NCBI GenBank assembly: GCA_024231775.1
Contig: JAAEQG010001501.1
Location: 1 to 32,401, forward strand
Direction of reading: 5' to 3'
Origin: a bacterium
Lineage (GTDB): Bacteria; Planctomycetota; Phycisphaerae; UBA1845
Length of the DNA: 32,401 bases
Made by a program: the position numbers and the translations under genes. The stretch's first letter is position 1. Every line of letters begins with the position of its first letter. Shown here in pieces: positions 8,089 through 14,732 of the stretch. Below the pieces are notes generated by a model. The model saw only the letters and a program-made list of their open reading frames with translations, did no database searches and was not told the DNA's origin.

Positions 8089-8931
8089 TCACCCCTTCAC
8101 CGCTCCGGAAGTGAGCCCGGCGATGAATTCACGCTGAAGGAGCAGGAAGAGTACGATCACCGGAGCGATCGATAGCGCCGTGCCCGCCATCATCATCCCG
8201 TAGTCCTGGAAGTAGACGCCCTGAAGGTGGGCGATCGCTACCGACAAGGGCAGCTTCTCCGGGGTCTGGAGCACGATCTGCGGCCAGATGAAGTTGTTCC
8301 ACGTCGCCAGGTAGGTGATGAGCAGAAACGCACCCACCATCGGCCGGACCATCGGCAACACCATGACGAAGAATATCCGGATCTCGCCACAGCCGTCCAA
8401 GCGGGCCGCCTCGAGCATCTGCGCCGGAAAACTGCCGATCACCGCCTGGCGGAACAGATACACCCCAAACGCCGGCGCGACCATCGGCAGGATCACCCCC
8501 GCGTACTCATCCAACAGCCCCAGACGAAAGAGCAGTTGATATGAGGGCGCGAGCAGCAGCACGCTCGGGAGTACCAGTGTCCCCAACACCAGGCCGGTCA
8601 GCCAGCTCCGACCGCGGAATCGGAAACACGCCAGAGCATAACCACCCATGGCGCTGAACAGAGTCGATAACACACTGGTCACCGACGCCAGGAAGAACGA
8701 GTTGATGATATGCCCGCCAAACCCCAGGTCCGTAAACAGCCGACGGTAGTGATCCAGAGTCAGACGCTCCCATCCCACCCCGAACAGCCCGTCGCCCATC
8801 GGCAGAAACAGCGAGGAGAAGAAGTCGGCGTTCGTTTTGAAGGAAGCGCACAACAAATAGGCGAACGGCAGCAGGATCAATCCCGCGCAGATAGAAAGCG
8901 GAACGTAGACTCCCACGAACCGTCGAATCAC
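8089..8931 (-). CDS. Carbohydrate ABC transporter permease (MalG/UgpE type)
   Basis: This encodes 280 residues with six predicted membrane helices, starting with FVGVYVPLSICAGLILLPFA. The conserved permease loop that contacts the ATPase is visible as EAARLDGCGEIRIFFVMVLP (about residues 180-199). The N-terminal helix, the 'LLCASFK' segment after it and the length fit the MalG/UgpE half of sugar importers. It is the last gene of a minus-strand operon (GH1, binding protein, two permeases) and starts 1 nt after the stop of the other permease, implying translational coupling. The substrate is inferred from context as an oligosaccharide derived from beta-glucan. No ATPase gene is present; such systems often share a MsmK/UgpC-type ATPase encoded elsewhere. 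Confidence 0.92.
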   Translation of the reverse strand: MIRRFVGVYVPLSICAGLILLPFAYLLCASFKTNADFFSSLFLPMGDGLFGVGWERLTLDHYRRLFTDLGFGGHIINSFFLASVTSVLSTLFSAMGGYALACFRFRGRSWLTGLVLGTLVLPSVLLLAPSYQLLFRLGLLDEYAGVILPMVAPAFGVYLFRQAVIGSFPAQMLEAARLDGCGEIRIFFVMVLPMVRPMVGAFLLITYLATWNNFIWPQIVLQTPEKLPLSVAIAHLQGVYFQDYGMMMAGTALSIAPVIVLFLLLQREFIAGLTSGAVKG

Positions 8932-8932
8932 C

Positions 8933-9814
8933 CTACACCTCCGACCGGCGGCTGATCACCCGCTGGGACACCGCAAACATGCCCAGGATCAGGGTCAACA
9001 CCCAACCGATCGCGCTGGCGTAACCCAGGTCGCCCGTCCTGAATCCGGTTTGGTACAGATACATTACTAATGTCAGCCCCTGGTTGTCCGGACCGGCACT
9101 GCTGCCCAGTAATAGAAACGGAAGCTCGAAGAGCTGAAAGCTACCGATCAGCGAAAGCAGCACCACGAAGGTGGCGACCGGACGGATCGCCGGGATGGTT
9201 ACGTGCAAGAAGCGCTGCCCTGCGCCGGCCCCGTCGATGTGGGCGGCATCGAGCAGCTCGGGGCGTACGTTCTGCAGCGCCGCCAGGAAGTACACCATGT
9301 TGAAACCCACGTAGAGCCACAATGCCGCCAGGATCAGGGCGGGCATGACGTATTCGTCCAGCCACGGAAACTCCGGATCGACGCCGAAAGTGCTGTGCAG
9401 CAGAACATTGAGTAGGCCGGTACGCTTCTCGAAAATCAGACTGAAGATGACCGCGACAAACACCAGACCCACCAGCGAGGGGGAGAAGAAGATCAACCGA
9501 AACAGCGCCCGTCCGCGCATCCATCGGCTGTTCAACAGCATGGCCAGGCCCAGAGAACAGGGAAGCTGGATGAAGACCGATCCCATCGCGAAGACCACCG
9601 TGTTCCACAGCGCCTTTCTGAACAGGGGGTCGTTCGCCAGGAAACGGAAGTTGTCCAGACCTACGAATCGGCTGGCCTGCGGTCCGTAGGTCTGCTGCAT
9701 GGACAGGACGACTGACTGAATCGTGGGGTAGGCGATGAACACCAGGAAGACCAACACGAACGGGCTCAGCAGGAAGTACGGAACCCACCAGTTGTGTCGC
9801 GATGCCGTGGTCAT
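8933..9814 (-). CDS. Carbohydrate ABC transporter permease (MalF/UgpA type)
   Basis: This encodes 293 residues with about six membrane helices. The N-terminus (YFLLSPFVLVFLVFIAYPTI, then SF/QQTYGPQ and GLDNFRFLANDPLF) is the standard start of the MalF/UgpA family. The ATPase-coupling loop reads LLDAAHIDGAGAGQRFLHVT (about 188-207). The ATG overlaps the stop of the upstream binding-protein gene by 4 nt, so the two are translationally coupled. Together with the permease encoded by 8089-8931 it should form the membrane channel for sugar uptake. The pairing is typical of family 1 carbohydrate importers. Confidence 0.92.
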   Translation of the reverse strand: MTTASRHNWWVPYFLLSPFVLVFLVFIAYPTIQSVVLSMQQTYGPQASRFVGLDNFRFLANDPLFRKALWNTVVFAMGSVFIQLPCSLGLAMLLNSRWMRGRALFRLIFFSPSLVGLVFVAVIFSLIFEKRTGLLNVLLHSTFGVDPEFPWLDEYVMPALILAALWLYVGFNMVYFLAALQNVRPELLDAAHIDGAGAGQRFLHVTIPAIRPVATFVVLLSLIGSFQLFELPFLLLGSSAGPDNQGLTLVMYLYQTGFRTGDLGYASAIGWVLTLILGMFAVSQRVISRRSEV

Positions 9815-11226
9815 CGACCCTCCTCGCGGTGGAAGATGTTACGCTCCATCTGGTGGCGGACGTGGTCCTCCGCCTCGCGGAGCAGGCGATGGGCCTGGTC
9901 GAGCAGTTCGTCTCGAGTGTAGACGTCCTCCGCCAGGGCATACTCCCGCAGGGCCACGGCGACTGTCTGAACGTGGTCCTTGGCCAGCTCATTGAAAGGC
10001 GAGGAGGTCCGTCGAGGGACCGCGGGGGCGGCGTCGATGTACAAGCGACCGGGGGACTGGGCGCAGAAGTAGGGGCTTGGTTCGTCGTAGAACGCATGGG
10101 TCCACAGTTTCTTTACCGGGCTGATGATCCCCACCGTACGGTAAACCGACTCCGCCAGCTCCGGGGAAAGGTACAGATGCTTCGCCAGCTTCCAGGCTAC
10201 CTCCGGGTTCCGCGTGGTCCGGGAGATACCGAGCATGGTTCCGCCCCACACGCTGGTGCGTCTGCCGCCCGGCTCCCAGGCGGGAAGCGGTATGAGCTTG
10301 ATCTTCCCGCCCAACTCCGGCAGATCGTGCTGCCAGACGCCGCAAAGCCAGTCCGGCACGAGCGAGCAGACCACGGCGCCCCCCAGACGCAACTGGTTTC
10401 CGGAGGCGGTGAACTCCGGGGCGTCAATCGCGATGCGCTTCGGTCCGCATCCCCAGGTGACGATCGTCGCCAGGACCCGGGCGTTGGCGGGGGAATCGAT
10501 GACCGGCGTCCCGGATTCGTCGAAGAACCCCCCGCCGGCCTGTAACAGCAAGACCTCCATCAGGTCCTTGTTGGTGTGCCACATGTTCAGCAGATACCGG
10601 TCCGGTCGCCCGTCTCCGTCGAAGTCCTGGACCAGCGGGCTTAGTATGCGGGCAAAGTCGTCCCACGTTTCGATCGTGGTCATGTCGATCCCGGATTGCT
10701 CGACCAGGTCGGCGCGATAGCCCAGCAGCACCGGGTGAACGTCGTGCGGCAGACCGAAGATGCGGCCTCGTGAGGTCCACGGGCCGAAGCTGGGTTCGTT
10801 GATCGCGGTGTCGATGCCCTCCGCACGCAGGCGCTCGGTGAGATCGACAAACCCCACCGCTTCCAGTGGTCCGGAGAAGAGTCGGCCCGCCATGCTCCGC
10901 TCGATCTCGATCAGATCGGCGACCGGGGTCCCGGAGAAGAATCCCGAGAGTACGCGGCGCTCCAGCGGACGCGGGCCGATCAGGAACAGTTGCACCGATT
11001 CGCCGGTCTCCTCGACTTCGTTCCAATGGGCAATGATCGGTTCGTAGTTGAGGACATGCGTCCGAGCATAGGTCCACAACTCCAACCCCTGCCTCCGCGT
11101 TTCGGTCCGACAGATGACCAACGTCATGGAGAGCAGGGCGAGGGCGACGATGAGCCAACCCCCCAGGCTGAGGAATCCGCGCGAGTTCGGCAGGATCTTG
11201 AGTGACCGGCGGTGTCCTGCGGACAT
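9811..11226 (-). CDS. Extracellular solute-binding protein, family 1 (sugar ABC transporter)
   Basis: This encodes 471 residues. The start is supported by GAGG six bases upstream. Residues about 17-40 form one hydrophobic helix (LGGWLIVALALLSMTLVIC). The following residues do not form a good lipobox, because Ile rather than Gly/Ala/Ser precedes the Cys, so the protein may stay anchored by an uncleaved helix. The body has features of family 1 sugar-binding proteins: ELWTYARTHVLNYEPIIAHW near 50, YRADLVEQSGI with ETWDDFARIL near 175-195, and NPEVAWKLAKHLYLSPE near 345. The C-terminus is long and helical (about 60 residues, rich in Glu, Arg and Leu), longer than in most relatives. It delivers oligosaccharide to the permease pair encoded directly downstream, and it follows the GH1 gene after 85 bp. 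Confidence 0.88.
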   Translation of the reverse strand: MSAGHRRSLKILPNSRGFLSLGGWLIVALALLSMTLVICRTETRRQGLELWTYARTHVLNYEPIIAHWNEVEETGESVQLFLIGPRPLERRVLSGFFSGTPVADLIEIERSMAGRLFSGPLEAVGFVDLTERLRAEGIDTAINEPSFGPWTSRGRIFGLPHDVHPVLLGYRADLVEQSGIDMTTIETWDDFARILSPLVQDFDGDGRPDRYLLNMWHTNKDLMEVLLLQAGGGFFDESGTPVIDSPANARVLATIVTWGCGPKRIAIDAPEFTASGNQLRLGGAVVCSLVPDWLCGVWQHDLPELGGKIKLIPLPAWEPGGRRTSVWGGTMLGISRTTRNPEVAWKLAKHLYLSPELAESVYRTVGIISPVKKLWTHAFYDEPSPYFCAQSPGRLYIDAAPAVPRRTSSPFNELAKDHVQTVAVALREYALAEDVYTRDELLDQAHRLLREAEDHVRHQMERNIFHREEGR

Positions 11227-11311
11227 GCTCGACCTCAGTTACGATTCATGCGGGGTGCCCCCCCCTGGTTCCCGTCTACACCGCGTTCGAGGCGTTGCGT
11301 CTTGACGCCGC

Positions 11312-12694
11312 CTATCGCAGGAGCGCCGGAGCCTCCGGAAGACAGCCCCCGTTCGACAGGATCACCTGCTGATACCACGCGTACGAATCCTTGGGGATGC
11401 GCTCCATCGTCTCAAAGTCGACATAGATGAGCCCGAACCGCATCCGATAGCCCTCCGCCCACTCGAAGTTGTCCAGAATCGACCATTGGAAGTATCCGCG
11501 AACATCGGCTCCGTCGCGGATGGCTTGGCGGAGTGCGCTCAAGTGCCGGGCCAAGTAGTCGATGCGGGGCGCATCGTGTACGTGGTTATCCTGGTGTACC
11601 CAATCCATACATGCGCACCCGTTCTCGGTGACGTAGATTGGCAGGTCGTATCGCTCCTGGAGGAACCGGGGCCCCCAGTACAACACCTTGGGCTCGACCG
11701 GCCAGTGACACATGGTGTGCGGGAAACCCGGTTGGCGCGGACGCTCGACCGGGAGACCATCTTCGCCCGCCGCGATCGGTCGCCCCTGGTAGACATTGAC
11801 GCCGAAGAACTCCAGCGGCTGGGCGATCTGCTCCAGATCCTCCTGGAAACCGGGCGGCATCTCCGTTCCGAATCGCCTTAGTCCCTCCTCCGGATACTGT
11901 CCCAGCACCACCGGGTCGGCGAACCACGCGGTGCTGAAGCACCACCCATCTCCGTCGGGTACGCCGAACATCGATGCCCGCGCCGCGGCTACGTCCTCCT
12001 CCCGGTCCTGCGTCGGGTAACAGATGCAGCCGTGTGGCGCCCACCCGATGATCGGTTTGACCTCGGCGTGTTCTCGAATCCGCTCGACCGCCCGGCCGTG
12101 GGCGAGCAGTACGTGGTGCGCCGCCCGGAGCACGTCCGGTCGGCTGTAGCGCAGGCCTGGGGCGTGCTCCCCGGTTGAATGGCCCAGGCCTAAGAATATC
12201 TGGGGTTCGTTGAAGGTCATCCAGTGCTGGACCCGATCTCCCAGTCTCCGGGCGATTGCCTCAGCGTACTCCCCAAACCAATCTACACTGGCCCGGTTTA
12301 GCCAACCCCCGCGGTGAAACAGCGCACTCGGCAGATCCCAGTGAAACAGCGTCACCCACGGAGTGACACCCCGTGACATTAGGGCGTCAATGACTCGGTC
12401 GTAAAAATCAAGTCCTGCTTCATTTATTGGGCCGACGCCGCGAGCCATCACCCGCGGCCAACTTATCGAGAGTCGGTAGGCGTTGGCGCCGAGGTCCGCT
12501 ATCAGGGCGATGTCCTCCGGGTAGCGGTGGTAGTGATCGCAGGCCGATTCTCCGGAATGACCGTCGAAGACAGCTCCAGGGCGGGCGCAGAACTCGTCCC
12601 AGACGCTGGGGCCTCTCCCGTCCTGCGAGGTTGCCCCTTCGACCTGGTAGGCTGCCGCCGCTACGCCCCATAGAAAACCATCAGGGAATGTCAT
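11312..12694 (-). CDS. GH1 beta-glucosidase
   Basis: This encodes 460 residues, the usual size of bacterial GH1 enzymes, with no signal peptide, so it acts in the cytoplasm. The family hallmarks are present: FPDGFLWGVAAAAYQVEGA at the N-terminus, TLFHWDLP, the acid/base glutamate in TFNEP (about E163), the nucleophile glutamate in YVTENGC (about E357), and FQWSILDNFEWAEGY near the end. It releases glucose (or a related sugar) from imported beta-linked oligosaccharides. It is first in the minus-strand operon with the ABC transporter and is divergent from the LacI-family gene. The shared 207-bp region contains palindromic candidate operators, so repression by that regulator is likely. Confidence 0.95.
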   Translation of the reverse strand: MTFPDGFLWGVAAAAYQVEGATSQDGRGPSVWDEFCARPGAVFDGHSGESACDHYHRYPEDIALIADLGANAYRLSISWPRVMARGVGPINEAGLDFYDRVIDALMSRGVTPWVTLFHWDLPSALFHRGGWLNRASVDWFGEYAEAIARRLGDRVQHWMTFNEPQIFLGLGHSTGEHAPGLRYSRPDVLRAAHHVLLAHGRAVERIREHAEVKPIIGWAPHGCICYPTQDREEDVAAARASMFGVPDGDGWCFSTAWFADPVVLGQYPEEGLRRFGTEMPPGFQEDLEQIAQPLEFFGVNVYQGRPIAAGEDGLPVERPRQPGFPHTMCHWPVEPKVLYWGPRFLQERYDLPIYVTENGCACMDWVHQDNHVHDAPRIDYLARHLSALRQAIRDGADVRGYFQWSILDNFEWAEGYRMRFGLIYVDFETMERIPKDSYAWYQQVILSNGGCLPEAPALLR

Positions 12695-12741
12695 GTATCA
12701 GATGCTCCGTTGTTCCTGCCGGGCTCGCGGTGTTTCACGAT

Positions 12742-12752
12742 GTTTCAGAAAC
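12742..12752. promoter_or_regulatory. Candidate operator for the LacI-family regulator (GTTTCAGAAAC)
   Basis: This is a perfect inverted repeat, GTTTC-A-GAAAC, in the divergent gap between the GH1 gene and the LacI-family gene, 48 bp upstream of the GH1 start. A further GTTTCA half-site lies 10 bp to the left. LacI-family proteins bind such symmetric sites. Assignment to this regulator is inference. Confidence 0.45.
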
Positions 12753-12813
12753 GATGATAGCGTGGTCTGGCCCGGTTTGCAATGCCTATTCTGCGTTCAG
12801 TGTCGTTTTTCTG

Positions 12814-12842
12814 TTGACTGGGGCGGATGATTGCGGTACGTT
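12814..12842 (+). promoter_or_regulatory. Candidate promoter of the LacI-family gene
   Basis: TTGACT (12814-12819) is followed after 17 bp by TACGTT (12837-12842). The -35 box is good but the -10 box is weak. The -10 box lies inside the palindrome at 12839-12852, which would allow repression by steric block. Confidence 0.35.
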
Positions 12843-12852
12843 TTGTGAAACG
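12839..12852. promoter_or_regulatory. Candidate second operator (CGTTTTGTGAAACG)
   Basis: The arms CGTTT and AAACG flank a TGTG centre. It shares the GTTT/AAAC half-site with the palindrome at 12742-12752, about 98 bp away centre to centre, and overlaps the candidate -10 box of the LacI-family gene. The arrangement suggests autoregulation and control of both divergent arms. It has not been tested. Confidence 0.4.
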
Positions 12853-12901
12853 AGTTCGCGTGTTCCGATAGGTTTCATAGTGTTTCCAGGAAGGGGGCCT
12901 C

Positions 12902-13987
12902 TTGAGCTCTGCTACTGTTAGAGGTATCGCCAGCAGCCTGGGGGTGTCCCCGGCTACGGTTTCTCGCTCCCTGAACAACTCACCGGACGTCAGTAGATCG
13001 GTGCGTGCTCGGGTGGTCGCCGAGGCGCAACGGGTCGGGTACGAGCTGCCGCGCAGGGCAGGGCGTACCGGGCGCATCGGGATCATCTTCTTCAACGAGA
13101 CTTCGGGACCCAAGTTCAGCGGGTATGACGCCGTGGTGTGGGGGGGGGTAACCCGTGCGGCGATGGCTTTGAAGTACGACGTGTGCATTATCGATCCTCT
13201 GGACCGCAAGGGAGGCGAGAGTTTCGCGGCGTTCTTCGCGCGCAAAGGCGTGGACGGACTCGTGCTTCGGGTTGATGGTGAGACTCGTCATTTCTGTGCT
13301 GCGATCGCCGCAGAGCGTATCCCCCACGTGGTGATCGCCGACCGTTTCGATGATGAGCGGGTGAACTACGTTTGCTGCAACTCCTCGGCGCCCAGTCGCA
13401 GCGCCATCGATCATCTTCTGCACCTCGGGCATCGCCGGGTCGCGGTGGTGCACAACGCGGTGCTGGACACGGACCACCGCGATCGCATCGACGCCTACTG
13501 TGCAGCTTTGGCTGAAGCCGGCGTCGAGGTCGATCCCGACATGATTATTGCGATTAACGCGGATATCGGGGGAGGCGCCGCCGCACTCAACCGGTTGATG
13601 TCGGCGCCCGAACCTCCCACAGCCATCTTCTTCACGGACCCGGCGCTCACCGCCGGAGCGTTGCGCCGGGCGCTCGAGGTCGGGATTCGCGTACCTGAAG
13701 AGCTCTCGGTCATCGGGGTCGACGACGAGCGGTTGCGCAAGATGACTCATCCGGTGTTCACCGCGGTGTGCCAGAACGCGGCGGAGTTGGGGCACCAAGC
13801 CGGACGGTGGCTGTGCCGACAACTGGCTCATCCCACTGATCGGGACTTGCAGTCCAGTTCGCTGCGTTTGGAGATCGAGGCTTTTCTGGAAATCAACCAG
13901 ACCACGGCGCCGCCCCCGGACGAACCGGTGCGGGTGACACCTACGGGTCAGCGGATCGTATGTGCGCCTAATGGGGGCAAGGCATGA
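12902..13987 (+). CDS. LacI-family transcriptional regulator
   Basis: This encodes 361 residues. The TTG start at 12902 is preceded by a strong AGGAAGGGGG ribosome binding site. The N-terminal helix-turn-helix is clear (TVRGIASSLGVSPATVSRSL, about residues 5-24), followed by the hinge (PRRAGRTGRIGIIF) and a periplasmic-binding-like sensor domain. The latter shows HLLHLGHRRVAVVHN and DRIDAYCAALAEAGV in the middle and LSVIGVDDERL near residue 278. It most likely senses a glucan-derived sugar and represses both this operon and the divergent GH1-transporter operon through the palindromes in the shared gap. Its stop overlaps the start of the pseudopilin gene by 4 nt, so regulator and downstream secreted proteins appear co-transcribed. 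Confidence 0.93.
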   Translation: MSSATVRGIASSLGVSPATVSRSLNNSPDVSRSVRARVVAEAQRVGYELPRRAGRTGRIGIIFFNETSGPKFSGYDAVVWGGVTRAAMALKYDVCIIDPLDRKGGESFAAFFARKGVDGLVLRVDGETRHFCAAIAAERIPHVVIADRFDDERVNYVCCNSSAPSRSAIDHLLHLGHRRVAVVHNAVLDTDHRDRIDAYCAALAEAGVEVDPDMIIAINADIGGGAAALNRLMSAPEPPTAIFFTDPALTAGALRRALEVGIRVPEELSVIGVDDERLRKMTHPVFTAVCQNAAELGHQAGRWLCRQLAHPTDRDLQSSSLRLEIEAFLEINQTTAPPPDEPVRVTPTGQRIVCAPNGGKA

Positions 13988-14727
13988 GGAGATTCACGGT
14001 CAGCCTCAAAGGTACCAGGCGCTGCGCACGGCGGACAGCCAAGCCGTCGGCGTTCACTCTGGTCGAGCTGCTCGTGGTTATCTCCATTATCGCATTGCTG
14101 ATCGCCATCCTGATTCCGTCGCTGCAGAAGGCCCGTCAGCAGGCCCTCACGGTGACCTGCCAATCCAATCTGCGCCAGCAGTTGATTGGCGTGAGCGTGT
14201 ACGCCAGCGAGTACAACGGGTACTTTCCAGTGGGGAAGAACTTCGACTGGGAGAAGTTCACCTACCCGAAGCTGACCTTTGCGGACTACATTCAGGACGT
14301 GCTCATTCCCTACCTGGGCGGGCAACGGGGGGATGCCAATCCCGACGTGGACTTCTCCGGAGTCTTTCGTTGCCCGGCGGTCGAGCGGTTGGCCAGTCAC
14401 GATTGGATGACGGAACCCGAGCAGAATCACTATCGTTACAACACCCACAAAGCCATCCTGCACGAGAAGGGTTCGGGGCGGGCGGCGGGCACGGTGCGTT
14501 CGCCTTCCGGTGCGGTGTTGTTCTATGACCTGATGTTCCCGGATTGGCGACCCAAGGATTTTCCCCACGGCGGAGGAACACCGCTGATTAACGTCGGGTA
14601 CGTGGACTCGCATGTGTCGACGGTGACAGCTACGGAATACTATGACGCCAGCCCCTTCGCACCCCACCGTGACGAGGCCGGCAACGTCTTTGTGAGCAAG
14701 GGCTGGGATACCATTTGCGGGGGATAG
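13984..14727 (+). CDS. Pseudopilin-like protein with N-terminal methylation motif
   Basis: This encodes 247 residues. The type IV/type II-secretion pilin signal is evident. After a basic 22-residue leader comes A23|FTLVE with the conserved glutamate at mature position 5, then the hydrophobic helix LLVVISIIALLIAIL. Cleavage would follow Ala rather than the usual Gly, a tolerated variant. The ectodomain (about residues 50-247) belongs to the large planctomycete and lentisphaerid group of PulG-like proteins, with a late YVDSHV segment in place of the usual DGHV. The gene overlaps the LacI-family gene (ATGA) and lies just before the GH5 gene, so it belongs to the glucan operon. A role in secretion or in presenting or binding the polysaccharide at the surface is inferred from that context only. 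Confidence 0.9.
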   Translation: MRRFTVSLKGTRRCARRTAKPSAFTLVELLVVISIIALLIAILIPSLQKARQQALTVTCQSNLRQQLIGVSVYASEYNGYFPVGKNFDWEKFTYPKLTFADYIQDVLIPYLGGQRGDANPDVDFSGVFRCPAVERLASHDWMTEPEQNHYRYNTHKAILHEKGSGRAAGTVRSPSGAVLFYDLMFPDWRPKDFPHGGGTPLINVGYVDSHVSTVTATEYYDASPFAPHRDEAGNVFVSKGWDTICGG

Positions 14728-14732
14728 GCTGG

